A stretch of 64,000 nt of DNA from Paractinoplanes bogorensis (GTDB lineage: Bacteria; Actinomycetota; Actinomycetes; Mycobacteriales; Micromonosporaceae): positions 1 to 64,000 of the forward strand of contig NZ_JAHKKG010000001.1 in assembly GCF_018829635.1 (NCBI RefSeq). The letters run 5' to 3'. How positions within the stretch are numbered: the stretch's first letter is position 1; the number at the start of each line of letters is the position of its first letter. This document shows, piece after piece, positions 27,088 through 34,931 of this stretch. The notes under the pieces are model-generated. The model was given only the letters and a program-made list of their open reading frames with translations, was not told the DNA's origin and did no database searches. A program made the translations under genes and the position numbers.

Positions 27088-27503
27088 GCCCGGGGGCGGT
27101 GGCGCCAGATCCACCAGAGGCCGATGAACGGCAGCACGAGCGGGACGTAGCCGTAACCGCTGCCGAAGTGCGACCACACCGTGTCGTCCGGGAAGTCGCC
27201 GGCGTCGGCCGTGGTCAGGATGCCGACCGCGAGCACACCGATCAGCTCGATGCTGCAGCTGATCAGAGCGATCATCCGGCCCCGGGCGCCGCCGATCGCG
27301 AGCCCGACGGTGGCCGAGATGTAGACCAGGCCGGCGAACGCCGAGAGCAGGTAGGCCAGCGGCGCCTCGCCGAACTTGGTGGTGATCTGCACGAGGGCGC
27401 GGGCGCTGGCCGAGAGCGCGAAAACGCCGTACACCAGCAGAAGGACCCGGCCGAGACCGGTGCCGAGCGCGGCGTCCTGGGGGCGGGTCGAGGCTTCAGG
27501 CAC
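27084..27503 (-). CDS. Small four-helix membrane protein
   Basis: The 139-aa protein has about four hydrophobic segments (roughly 17-37, 48-70, 77-98 and 118-132), separated by short loops, one of which holds a conserved-looking FGSGYGYVP segment. It is unrecognised at family level. GTG 27503 overlaps the upstream membrane gene by 8 nt, so both belong to one minus-strand unit. It might be a small integral subunit of a complex with its neighbour. Confidence 0.65.
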   Translation of the reverse strand: MPEASTRPQDAALGTGLGRVLLLVYGVFALSASARALVQITTKFGEAPLAYLLSAFAGLVYISATVGLAIGGARGRMIALISCSIELIGVLAVGILTTADAGDFPDDTVWSHFGSGYGYVPLVLPFIGLWWIWRHRPRA

Positions 27504-27861
27504 CGGTCACCGACGCAATCTGCTGCAGCCGCAGCACGAGAACCGGGATCACCAGACAGGCGACCCCGAGGATGAGACTGCCCCATCGCGTCGGCTCGAG
27601 GCGGGCCAGATAGGCGGCGACCGGGACGAAGGCGATCGTCGTGATGAGGTAGCCGGCGAAGGTGGCGGTGTCGCTCGGCCGGGAGCCGTCGAACAGGCCG
27701 ACGACGGCGATCACCACCAGCACGGCGACCACCGCGCTGAGCACGAGCGAGGCCAGCAGGTCGAGACGGCTGGGCGCGCGGTTGAGGGCGGAGCGCAGCA
27801 GATACCACGCCGCCAGCACCAGGGCAGCGACGATCGTCACCACCGACAGAGGACCGTTCAC
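27496..27861 (-). CDS. Small membrane protein
   Basis: The 121-aa protein starts NGPLSVVT and has hydrophobic segments at about 6-22, 35-60, 68-88 and 95-113. GTG 27861 is chosen because the hydrophobic region follows directly; the frame is open far upstream but that text has poor codon use and overlaps the oxidoreductase gene. It overlaps the next gene by 8 nt. Function is unknown. Confidence 0.6.
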   Translation of the reverse strand: MNGPLSVVTIVAALVLAAWYLLRSALNRAPSRLDLLASLVLSAVVAVLVVIAVVGLFDGSRPSDTATFAGYLITTIAFVPVAAYLARLEPTRWGSLILGVACLVIPVLVLRLQQIASVTGA

Positions 27862-27931
27862 CCGGCACAGCGTACTGATGGATCTCGGCCTGGTAGCTTG
27901 CGGCTCAGGGATCAGGAGAGGCAGGCACGGC

Positions 27932-28837
27932 ATGCGGTTCGGACTGTTCGGCACGGGACCCTGGGCACATCTGGCACACGCTCCGGCGCTGGCCGCGCAC
28001 CCGGATGTCGAGTTCGTGGGGGTGTGGGGCCGCAATCCCGACAAGGCCGCAGCACTCGCCGCCGAGCACGGCATCCGCCCGTACGCGGACCAGGCCGACC
28101 TGATCGCCGATGTCGACGCCGTGGCCGTCGCCCTGCCGCCCGACGTGCAGGCCCCGCTCGCCCTGCGCGCCGCCCGCGAGGGCCGCCACCTGCTGCTCGA
28201 CAAGCCGGTGGCGTTCACCAACGCCGAGGCGGCCGAGATCGTCGCCGCCGTGGCCGAGCGCGACCTCGCCTCGGTGGTGTTCTTCACCCGGCGCCTGATG
28301 CCGCAGCTGGCCGAGTTCCTGACCGAGGCGGCGGCGACCGGCGGCTGGACCGAGGCCCGGGTCGACCACCTCGGCTCGATCTTCACCGCGGACAACCCGT
28401 TCGGCGCGTCGGCCTGGCGCAAGGAGAGCGGCGGCCTGTGGGACGTCGGGCCGCACGCGCTGGCCCTGGTGCTGCCCGTGCTCGGCCCGGTGACCGAGGT
28501 GACCGGCATGGCCGGCCCCCGCGACATGACCCACCTGCTGCTGCGCCACGCGAGCGGCACGATCAGCAACCTCACCCTGTCGGTGGACGCGCCGCCCGCC
28601 GCCGAGCGGGAGGACGCCCTGCTCGCCGGTGAGGCCGGGGTGCGTACCCCGCCCGACCAGCCGTGGTCGCCGGTCGACGCCCTGGGCCGCGCGATCGACC
28701 AGCTGATCGCGAAGGCGGGCGGCGGGCCCGCGTCCGAGCTCGACGTGCGTTTCGGGGCCGAGGTGACCGCCGTCCTGGTCGCCGCGCAGGAAGCGATCAC
28801 CTCCGGTCGTACGGTCGCTATCGACACCGCCAGATGA
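27932..28837 (+). CDS. Gfo/Idh/MocA-family oxidoreductase
   Basis: The 301-aa protein has an N-terminal NAD(P)-binding Rossmann fold (GLFGTGPWA, 4-12) and the family motif EGRHLLLDKPVA near 86-97, followed by the beta-sheet domain with DVGPHALAL. Such enzymes oxidise or reduce sugars, inositols or similar polyols. The ATG follows AGGAGAG. No sugar catabolic genes are adjacent, so the substrate is unknown. The 3' end overlaps the convergent gene by 20 nt. Confidence 0.87.
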   Translation: MRFGLFGTGPWAHLAHAPALAAHPDVEFVGVWGRNPDKAAALAAEHGIRPYADQADLIADVDAVAVALPPDVQAPLALRAAREGRHLLLDKPVAFTNAEAAEIVAAVAERDLASVVFFTRRLMPQLAEFLTEAAATGGWTEARVDHLGSIFTADNPFGASAWRKESGGLWDVGPHALALVLPVLGPVTEVTGMAGPRDMTHLLLRHASGTISNLTLSVDAPPAAEREDALLAGEAGVRTPPDQPWSPVDALGRAIDQLIAKAGGGPASELDVRFGAEVTAVLVAAQEAITSGRTVAIDTAR

Positions 28838-30047
28838 CCGGCACGGCGGGCTTCGAAGGGTCGGCGTTGCCGCTCCAGACGGTGCCCGCCGCGAACCGGG
28901 CGTCGTCGCTGACGTTCTCGACGACGGTGTTGCCGGTGCCGCTCATCACCGGCGCGCCATAGGCGGGCAGGTTCAGCACCTCCCGCCCCGCGAAAACTTC
29001 CGGCTTGGGCGTCATGAACTGCCCGAAGCTCGTCCCGGCGACCTGCACCTGCTGCGGATCGCCGGGGAGCTTCTGCCAGGTCCCGGTGTTCGGCTCGACC
29101 CGGTAGAGGTGGGTGTCACCGCCCCCGACGCCGGGCGGGGGCGCACTCGGCCCGGTGATCGGCGTCGTGACCGTCCCGTAGAGCCAGCCGAACGCGAAGG
29201 CCATCGGCATGAAGCCGTTCGCCTTCTTGCCGCCGACCGTCGGGAGTGGGAGAAAACCGCCGGTGCCGTCGGGCCGCCACAGATAGGTTCGCCAGCCGAC
29301 CTCGGCCGCGATCGTCCCGTCCGGGGCGATATCGGTGATCCGTGTCTCCAGCGGGCTGACCTCCGGCGGCAGGGGCAGCGGGACCGGCTGCGCGGTGGGC
29401 GAGGCCCAGCGCACCGGCCGCCGTTTCGCGTCCCCGCCGGACTGCCCGGCGATCACCCCGGCGTCGTTGATCGCGACCGCCTCCCCGGCGCCCCCGGCCA
29501 GCTTGCGGACCTTGCCGTCGGCGAACACCCACGGTTCGGAGTTGCCCTCGAGGTTGCTGCCGACGGCGACGCCGGAACTGTTGATGTCGTTCATCCGCAC
29601 CCCGATGCTGCCTTTGCGCAGACCAGGCGGCCGTACGTCGGCCACCAGCTCGCCGTCGTGCCAGACCAGGACCGAGTGCGGGACGGACGGGGTGGGATCG
29701 TGCGCGTCGGACACCCCGACCAGCCAGGCCCCGCTGCCGTCGCCGCCGCTCACCTCCGCGCTCTTGTGCGGCCCGGCCGGCAGCTCGGCCGCCGTGCACG
29801 AGGCCGGCAGGATCGGGTCGGGCGGCAGGTCGGGCTGCGGTCGCGGGGTGTCCTGGTTCGCCATCAGCAGCCCGCCGGTCAGGGCGGCGGCGATGGCCAC
29901 GGTGAGCGCGGAACCGCCGCGCCACCAGCGGCGGCGGCGCATCCGGCGGCCATCGCGCATCGCCTTGACGACGTCAATCCGGGGCGGGCTCGTGGGCTCG
30001 CCGGCCAGGGGGCGCAGCAGCGCCGTGCCGTATTCGTCGTCGTTCAT
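28818..30047 (-). CDS. Membrane-anchored HAF-repeat protein, partner of an ECF sigma factor
   Basis: The 409-aa protein has a short basic cytoplasmic N-terminus (1-45) with an RRRRWWRGG patch, one membrane segment (about 46-63) and a large extracytoplasmic domain. That domain contains HAF-type repeats (MNDINSSGVAVG, AINDAGVIAG, ITDIAPDGTIAA). Its ATG overlaps the sigma gene stop by 4 nt, and this position is usual for an anti-sigma or signal-receiving partner. No zinc anti-sigma motif is visible, so the cytoplasmic segment may bind the sigma factor in another way. Function beyond that is not known. Confidence 0.65.
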   Translation of the reverse strand: MNDDEYGTALLRPLAGEPTSPPRIDVVKAMRDGRRMRRRRWWRGGSALTVAIAAALTGGLLMANQDTPRPQPDLPPDPILPASCTAAELPAGPHKSAEVSGGDGSGAWLVGVSDAHDPTPSVPHSVLVWHDGELVADVRPPGLRKGSIGVRMNDINSSGVAVGSNLEGNSEPWVFADGKVRKLAGGAGEAVAINDAGVIAGQSGGDAKRRPVRWASPTAQPVPLPLPPEVSPLETRITDIAPDGTIAAEVGWRTYLWRPDGTGGFLPLPTVGGKKANGFMPMAFAFGWLYGTVTTPITGPSAPPPGVGGGDTHLYRVEPNTGTWQKLPGDPQQVQVAGTSFGQFMTPKPEVFAGREVLNLPAYGAPVMSGTGNTVVENVSDDARFAAGTVWSGNADPSKPAVPVIWRCR

Positions 30048-30544
30048 CGTCCGCCTCCGACCCGGTCGCCGAGAATCCTGCGCAGTGCGGCCAGCCCGTG
30101 CGAGGTCTGGCTCTTGACCGTGCCCTCCGAGCAACCCAGCAGCTGGGCGGCCTCGGCCACCGAGCGGTCACACAGGAAGCGGAGCACCAGCACGGCCTGC
30201 TGACGGGCCGGGATCCGGCCCAGCGCAGCCCGCAGCACCTCGCGGTCTTCCATGCCCGGCGTCGCCGCGGCCGGCCGTTCCGGGGGCACATCGCGCAGGC
30301 TCACCCGCCACCAGCCGCGGCGCTTCTCGTCCAGGAACGCGCGCACGAGCATGGTGTGGACGTAGGCGTCGACGTTCTCGACCTGGGCGATGCGCGGCCA
30401 CTTCGCGTAGACCTTGGTGATCGTCTCCTGCACCAGGTCGTCGGCCTGATGCTCGTCCCCGCTGAGCAGGAAGGCGACCCGTCGCAGGGCCGGTATTCGC
30501 CCGTTCACGTAGTCGAGATAGCCCGTGTCCGATTCGTCGTCCAT
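30044..30544 (-). CDS. SigE-family ECF sigma factor
   Basis: The 166-aa protein has the sigma-70 region 2 (ADDLVQETITKVYAKWPRI) and region 4 (SVAEAAQLLGCSEGTVKSQTSHGL) of the SigE-family ECF factors frequent in actinobacteria. It directs RNA polymerase to stress or envelope promoters. ATG 30544 follows a GGGGGCGGGG tract. Its own promoter shows ECF elements CAACC (30593-30597) and CGTCTA (30571-30576) on the minus strand with a 16-bp spacer. The downstream membrane protein overlaps by 4 nt and is the likely controller. Confidence 0.88.
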   Translation of the reverse strand: MDDESDTGYLDYVNGRIPALRRVAFLLSGDEHQADDLVQETITKVYAKWPRIAQVENVDAYVHTMLVRAFLDEKRRGWWRVSLRDVPPERPAAATPGMEDREVLRAALGRIPARQQAVLVLRFLCDRSVAEAAQLLGCSEGTVKSQTSHGLAALRRILGDRVGGGR

Positions 30545-30570
30545 CCCCGCCCCCGTCCCTCGTCCACCAA

Positions 30571-30597
30571 TAGACGGGGTTCATCCGGTCGAGGTTG
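30571..30597 (-). promoter_or_regulatory. ECF-type promoter of the SigE-family gene
   Basis: On the minus strand CAACC (30593-30597) and CGTCTA (30571-30576) are separated by 16 bp, the usual ECF spacing. The start of transcription would fall about 20 nt before the ATG at 30544. Autoregulation is inferred. Confidence 0.55.
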
Positions 30598-30600
30598 TAC

Positions 30601-30626
30601 GGAATTTTCGCCGGGCGCGACCCGTC
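30601..30626 (+). promoter_or_regulatory. ECF-type promoter of sigK
   Basis: GGAATT (30601-30606) and CGTC (30623-30626) are separated by 16 bp, close to the GGAAC-N16-CGTC pattern of ECF sigma promoters. It lies about 60 nt before the sigK ATG and 3 nt from the -35 of the opposite promoter. Confidence 0.55.
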
Positions 30627-30685
30627 CGGACGTACGGGCGTGCCGAATCCGGGGTTGAATGGCTTGACCAGCGAGAGGCGAACCC

Positions 30686-31306
30686 ATGGCGGAACGCGGT
30701 ATCAACCGGCGCCCGGAGCATCTGGCGGCGGTCCCGGACAGCGGCGCCCCGCCTCCGGCCGACGCGGGCGACCTGCTGCGGGCCGTGGCCCGGGGCGACG
30801 AGAAGGCCTTCGGAAAGCTCTACGACCTGGTCGCGCCGCGGGTGTACGGGCTGATCCGGCGCGTGCTGCGCGATCCGGCCCAGGCCGAGGAGGTCGCCCA
30901 GGAAGTGCTGGTCGAGGTGTGGCGCTCCGCGGCGCGGTTCGACCCGGAGCGCGGCTCGGCCACCTCGTGGGTGTTCACCATCGCGCACCGGCGCGCGGTC
31001 GACCGGGTGCGTTCCGAGCAGGCCGCGACCGAGCGGACCATCCGGGCCGGTGCGGCGTCGGTCGACACCCCGTACGACGCGGTGGCCGACGAGGTTTCGG
31101 GCCGGCTCGAACGGCAGCAGGTGCGCCGCTGCCTTGACGACCTGACCGAACTGCAGCGCGAGGCGGTGACGCTGGCCTATTACCAGGGTCATTCGTATCC
31201 GCGGGTGGCCGAACTGCTCGGCACGCCCCTGCCGACGGTGAAGACGAGAATGCGCGACGGGCTGATCCGCCTGCGCGACTGCATGGGAACGGGGGTCTCG
31301 GCGTGA
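30686..31306 (+). CDS. sigK: SigK-like ECF sigma factor
   Basis: The 206-aa protein has sigma region 2 (RDPAQAEEVAQEVLVEVW) and region 4 (YYQGHSYPRVAELLGTPLPTVKTRMRDGL) and a long linker between them. It matches the SigK type that works with RskA. ATG 30686 is 7 nt after GAGAGG. It overlaps the anti-sigma gene by GTGA, as in the standard sigK-rskA operon. Target genes are unknown; the ECF promoter upstream suggests it activates itself. Confidence 0.9.
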   Translation: MAERGINRRPEHLAAVPDSGAPPPADAGDLLRAVARGDEKAFGKLYDLVAPRVYGLIRRVLRDPAQAEEVAQEVLVEVWRSAARFDPERGSATSWVFTIAHRRAVDRVRSEQAATERTIRAGAASVDTPYDAVADEVSGRLERQQVRRCLDDLTELQREAVTLAYYQGHSYPRVAELLGTPLPTVKTRMRDGLIRLRDCMGTGVSA

Positions 31307-32046
31307 CCACGGAGATCCACACTTTGGTCGGCGCCTACGTGCTCGACGCGGTCGACGACCTCGAGCGGGCGTCGTTCGAGCGGCACCTGCGCGAATGCGA
31401 CAGCTGCCGGGCCGAGGCCGACGAACTGCGCGAGACGACCGCCCGGCTCGCGCACGACACGTGGTCGGTGCCGCCGCCGTCGATGCGCGAGAACGTCATG
31501 GCCGCCATTGCCGAGACCCGTCAGTTGCCGCCCGCCGGGCCCGCGGCTCCGGCTCCCACGGTGCGGGGCAGTTCGCGCCGCTGGCGGGTCATCGCCGCCG
31601 CCGCCGCGGTGGTCGCCGCGGTCGGCACGGGTTCCGCCGTCTGGGTGGTGCAGGACCAGCGCGTCCAGGACCAGCGGGCGATCGCCGAAGCGGCCCGCGC
31701 CGAGGAGGCCCGCGTCCGGGCGATTCTGGCCGCGCCCGACGTGGTGCTGAACGAGCAGAACGTCATGAACGGCGGCCGGGTCACGGTGGCCACATCGAGG
31801 CTGCACAATGCGGGCGTGGTGATGCTGGCGGCGAGCGCCGCGCCGGCCGGGCGGGTCTATCAGTTGTGGACGATCCGGCCGGGCGGAGCGCCGGTCTCGG
31901 CCAGTGTGCTCCACGAGGGCCAGGAAGCCGACGTGCTGGTGCTCGACGGACTGCCGGGCGCGACCGATGTCGGCCTGACCATCGAACCGCCGGCCGGTTC
32001 GCGGACGCCGACCCTGCCGATGGTGGCCGACGTCAAACTGGTCTGA
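31303..32046 (+). CDS. rskA: RskA-like zinc anti-sigma factor
   Basis: The 247-aa protein has an N-terminal zinc-binding anti-sigma domain with HxxxCxxC at His28, Cys32 and Cys35, one membrane segment (about 88-110), a coiled Ala/Glu-rich region and an RskA C-terminal extracytoplasmic domain (about 140-247). It holds SigK inactive until the membrane anchor is cut. GTG 31303 overlaps the sigK stop by 4 nt. It is convergent with the small acidic gene at 32053. Confidence 0.9.
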   Translation: MTTEIHTLVGAYVLDAVDDLERASFERHLRECDSCRAEADELRETTARLAHDTWSVPPPSMRENVMAAIAETRQLPPAGPAAPAPTVRGSSRRWRVIAAAAAVVAAVGTGSAVWVVQDQRVQDQRAIAEAARAEEARVRAILAAPDVVLNEQNVMNGGRVTVATSRLHNAGVVMLAASAAPAGRVYQLWTIRPGGAPVSASVLHEGQEADVLVLDGLPGATDVGLTIEPPAGSRTPTLPMVADVKLV

Positions 32047-32052
32047 CCGTCC

Positions 32053-32343
32053 TCAGGGGACCGTGCGCTCGATCGCGGCGGCGCCGTCGCGCTCGAGTTC
32101 CTGGCGGGCGCGCTCGATGTTCTCGGGTGTGGGGTCGCGGCCCTCGGCGACGGCCAGGTCTTCCGGGTCCCAGGGCTGGTCGGCGCCCGTACGCACATGC
32201 GGCTCTTCGCCCGGCTGCAGGAACTCGGGGTTGTCGCGGTCGGGCCCGCCGCCGGTGATGAACGCGTCGACCGCGACATCGTCCTCGACGGCGTCCGCGA
32301 CCTCGGGCGACTCCTCCAGCGGCGGGCGCATCTCGTCGGTCAT
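32053..32343 (-). CDS. Small acidic protein, unknown function
   Basis: The 96-aa product is rich in Glu, Asp and Pro, with no hydrophobic segment and no known motif. ATG 32343 is chosen because GGAGG lies 6 nt upstream, inside an alternative upstream Met. It is probably a disordered cytoplasmic protein. It is convergent with rskA. Confidence 0.6.
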   Translation of the reverse strand: MTDEMRPPLEESPEVADAVEDDVAVDAFITGGGPDRDNPEFLQPGEEPHVRTGADQPWDPEDLAVAEGRDPTPENIERARQELERDGAAAIERTVP

Positions 32344-32646
32344 GGTGTCCTCCATCGCTCGGCTCTCTTCCGGTCTTACCCCATCGACCGGCGTCTCGAC
32401 CATGGCACTTTTCGGGGGCCCGGTTGTGTGCACCGACGGTGCGGAAAGGGACGATCATGCCCTCGGGCGGTCAAACTGAGCGCTAACTGGACAGGACCTG
32501 CGCGTTACGGATGGACGCTTAGTAGTGGGCCGAATACATTTTCGCCTTGACGCCCGTGCACGGGGGTCCGGTGGGATGCGCCGGGCCGACGGCCGAGCGG
32601 GCGGGGTGAGGGGGAAACGCATGACCGAGAGTCCGGGAGGGCGGTC
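32344..32646. other. Intergenic region without a clear gene
   Basis: It holds a possible 9-codon leader at 32621-32650 (MTESPGGRS) preceded by GAGGGGG. Its TGA overlaps the GTG of the next gene. A TTGACG at about 32548 could be a -35. No other feature is recognised. Confidence 0.35.
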
Positions 32647-33012
32647 GTGACGAGTCTGTCCGATGCCGAACGTGACGCGTGCGACGTGATCCAGGCCCTG
32701 GCCGGCCTGGCCGCTCTGCTGCGCCGCCCCGCCGCGGACGTGCCGGGCCTCGACCCGGGCGACCCCGCGGCCGACGACGCCCGCCGCCTGCTCCTGAGCC
32801 TGGCCGACGACGGCAGCGAGGCGGCCGCGCGCGTGCTGGCCTATCTGCGGACCCAGCGCGGCGCCGGCGACGGCGATCTGGTCGCGGTTCCGCCCCGGCT
32901 GGGTCAGTGGCGTGAGTGGGTGCCGCCGCGCGGTCACCTGTTCGGCCTGACCACCGCGCGCCCGACCCCGAACGAGGTCCCCCAGCCCCGCCGGAGCGAC
33001 CCCGGCGAGTAA
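32647..33012 (+). CDS. Hypothetical 121-aa protein
   Basis: The product is soluble and Ala/Leu/Asp-rich, with a helical N-terminal half (about 5-75) and a Pro-rich C-terminal end. I do not recognise a family. GTG 32647 follows GGGAGG by 6 nt and is overlapped by the stop of a 9-codon leader. Two tandem terminators follow it. Confidence 0.6.
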   Translation: MTSLSDAERDACDVIQALAGLAALLRRPAADVPGLDPGDPAADDARRLLLSLADDGSEAAARVLAYLRTQRGAGDGDLVAVPPRLGQWREWVPPRGHLFGLTTARPTPNEVPQPRRSDPGE

Positions 33013-33031
33013 AGCCCTGCTCCGCCACCCG

Positions 33032-33124
33032 GCCCGGCCGCGCTCAACCCCTCGACGCGGCCGGGCGCCCTTTTCCGCCACCCGGCCCGGCCGCGCTCAA
33101 CCCCTCGACGCGGCCGGGCGCCCT
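33032..33124 (+). terminator. Two tandem identical terminators (53-bp duplication)
   Basis: A 53-bp unit at 33021-33073 is repeated exactly at 33074-33126. Each unit holds an 11-bp GC stem (33032-33042 with 33056-33066 in the first), a 13-nt loop and a GCCCTTTT tail. They end the transcript of the preceding gene. Confidence 0.85.
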
Positions 33125-33164
33125 TTTCCGCGCGCCGTGACTTGGGCTTCTGAGGTTTGTTCTT

Positions 33165-33305
33165 TTGGGCGTGACCACTCACGCAGGTCGCCGTGACGCG
33201 CCCCGCGTTCTGGACGCGCCAGCGGCCAGCGGGGCACGGCGCGGTCCCCGCGGGAGCGACGGTCTGTCACCCACCACCCCGCTGGGACATCCGGATCTTG
33301 ATCTT
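33165..33305 (+). repeat. Copy C of the 141-bp interspersed repeat
   Basis: It aligns without gaps to copy B at 8650-8790, with 19 differences in 141 bp by hand count. It ends exactly at the stop codon of the minus-strand AraC gene (TAA at 33304-33306), as copy A does at the lipoprotein stop. Confidence 0.85.
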
Positions 33306-34308
33306 ACGGGGTTGAGCGCAGCGTTTCCGACGGCGAGACGCCGAAGCGCGACCGGTAGGCCGACGCGAATCGCCCCAGATGGGCGAAACCCCAGCGATGG
33401 GCCACGGCCGCCACCGTCGTGCGCACCGGATCGGCTCGGCGCAGGGCGTCGTGCGCACGGGCCAGACGCACCTGCTGCAGATAGCTCATCGGCGCCATCC
33501 CGACGTGCCGCCGGAAGCCCTCCTGCAGCGACCGGACGCTCATGTTGGCCGCGCGAGCCAGGTCGGTGACGGTAAAGGCGCGCTCCGGCTCGTTCTGGAT
33601 GGCGTCGAGCACGCGGCGGATGGCCCGCGGCGGACCGGGAGTGACGGGGGCGGTCAGCTCGGCGTGATACCGATGGGGGAGGCTCAGCAGCAGGCCGCTC
33701 AGCACGGTGCTGCGCAGTTGCTCGGCCATCAGCGGCTCGTAGAACAGGCTCGTCTCGTATTCGAGCTCCTCGCACAGCAGGCGGATCAGCCGGCGCCAGC
33801 TGTGGCCGGGGCCGGACGAAAGGTCCACCTCCAGGGGGAGGCCCAGCGGTCCCTCGATCGGGCGACCCAACAGTCCTGACAATTCCTCCTCGAGAGCCTT
33901 GCGCTCGACTTTGACGGCCAGTTCGGCCGAGTTGGCCTCGCGGGACGTGTAGACCGGGCTGCCGGGTCCGAAGACGACCCCCGATGTGGGGTCGGCCACG
34001 ATCTCGCGGCCGTCGTGCCGGGCGTGGAGTTTGCCGAGCGTGGGCATGGTGACGTGGTAGGCGTCGATCTCGGCCGTGCGCAGCGTCACGGGGGTCGCGA
34101 AGCTCAGCTGGCCGACGGTCAGGGGTCCGAGTTGGATCACTCCGACACCTAGCCGAAAGTCGCCGGCGTCGGCGGGCGTCCCGACTGCTACCGGGTAGTA
34201 GAAACGATTTAGCAGCGAGCGCGCCTTGTCGATGTTCGCGCCGCTGAAGTGGACTATGTCCGGTACTTCGGCCAACGCGTGGGCAGACCTCGGATAGACG
34301 TCAGCCAT
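33304..34308 (-). CDS. AraC-family transcriptional regulator
   Basis: The 334-aa protein has an N-terminal sensor domain (about 1-210, cupin-like AraC ligand-binding type) and a C-terminal double helix-turn-helix. The C-terminal part contains FTVTDLARAANMSVRSLQEGFRR and the family ending RFASAYRSRFGVSPSE. It should bind DNA as an activator. ATG 34308 starts the frame. The divergent gene is a STAS protein. A dyad at 34357-34372 upstream could be its site. Ligand and targets are unknown. Confidence 0.88.
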   Translation of the reverse strand: MADVYPRSAHALAEVPDIVHFSGANIDKARSLLNRFYYPVAVGTPADAGDFRLGVGVIQLGPLTVGQLSFATPVTLRTAEIDAYHVTMPTLGKLHARHDGREIVADPTSGVVFGPGSPVYTSREANSAELAVKVERKALEEELSGLLGRPIEGPLGLPLEVDLSSGPGHSWRRLIRLLCEELEYETSLFYEPLMAEQLRSTVLSGLLLSLPHRYHAELTAPVTPGPPRAIRRVLDAIQNEPERAFTVTDLARAANMSVRSLQEGFRRHVGMAPMSYLQQVRLARAHDALRRADPVRTTVAAVAHRWGFAHLGRFASAYRSRFGVSPSETLRSTP

Positions 34309-34356
34309 GCCGAGATGAGCTCCGATGCATACCGTGAGTATTCGACTCCGACACGT

Positions 34357-34372
34357 GGAACGTCAACGTTCC
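34357..34372. promoter_or_regulatory. Perfect dyad between araC-like and STAS genes
   Basis: GGAACGT (34357-34363) and ACGTTCC (34366-34372) form a 7-2-7 inverted repeat, 48 bp upstream of the AraC start. It is a plausible operator. Confidence 0.45.
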
Positions 34373-34574
34373 CGCCACACGCTGACCGTTCCAGCACATT
34401 CAGGCCATATGAACTACTCTGGCGTTCCGCGCCTACGTGGCGTAACTTGCAGACCAGCGGATTGTTGTAGGAACGCGGTTGGAGTGCGGCGCTCGGGACG
34501 GGGCGTTCGAAGCCCTTGGGGCCCTCCACGCGGACGAGGTGTCGGCCCCGCTCGACGCCAGGAAGAGGGCAGCC

Positions 34575-34931
34575 GTGTATCTGCCGATCACCACGCGCCA
34601 GTTGGCCGATGGCACCGTCGAGATCGCCCCCAGTGGCGAGATTGATCTCGACAACGCCCACGTGATGCGGGACGCCGTCAACGACGTGCTGACCAGCTCC
34701 ACGCCGGGCAAGATCTGCCTCGACCTCCAGCGGGTGATGCTGATCGACAGCATCGGCATCGGCATCCTGGTCGCCTGCTTCCACACGGCGGCGGCGAGCG
34801 GCATCAAGCTGGTCGTGAGCCACCCCAGCCCGACGGTCTACCGCCAGCTCTGGGTCTCCGGCCTGGTCGGCCTGCTGGGCTGCGCCGAGCCGCCCTCGCC
34901 GCGCACGTCGGTGGGCCTGCGCCCCTCCTGA
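34575..34931 (+). CDS. STAS-domain anti-sigma factor antagonist
   Basis: The 118-aa protein has the anti-anti-sigma STAS fold with the conserved phosphorylatable serine region (LIDSIGIGILVACF) near 56-69. Such proteins release sigma factors when unphosphorylated. GTG 34575 is chosen because GGAAGAGG is 6 nt upstream; the frame is open further up but without a better start. No anti-sigma kinase is adjacent. The last 94 nt overlap the end of the convergent DHA2 gene, a long overlap. Confidence 0.85.
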   Translation: MYLPITTRQLADGTVEIAPSGEIDLDNAHVMRDAVNDVLTSSTPGKICLDLQRVMLIDSIGIGILVACFHTAAASGIKLVVSHPSPTVYRQLWVSGLVGLLGCAEPPSPRTSVGLRPS

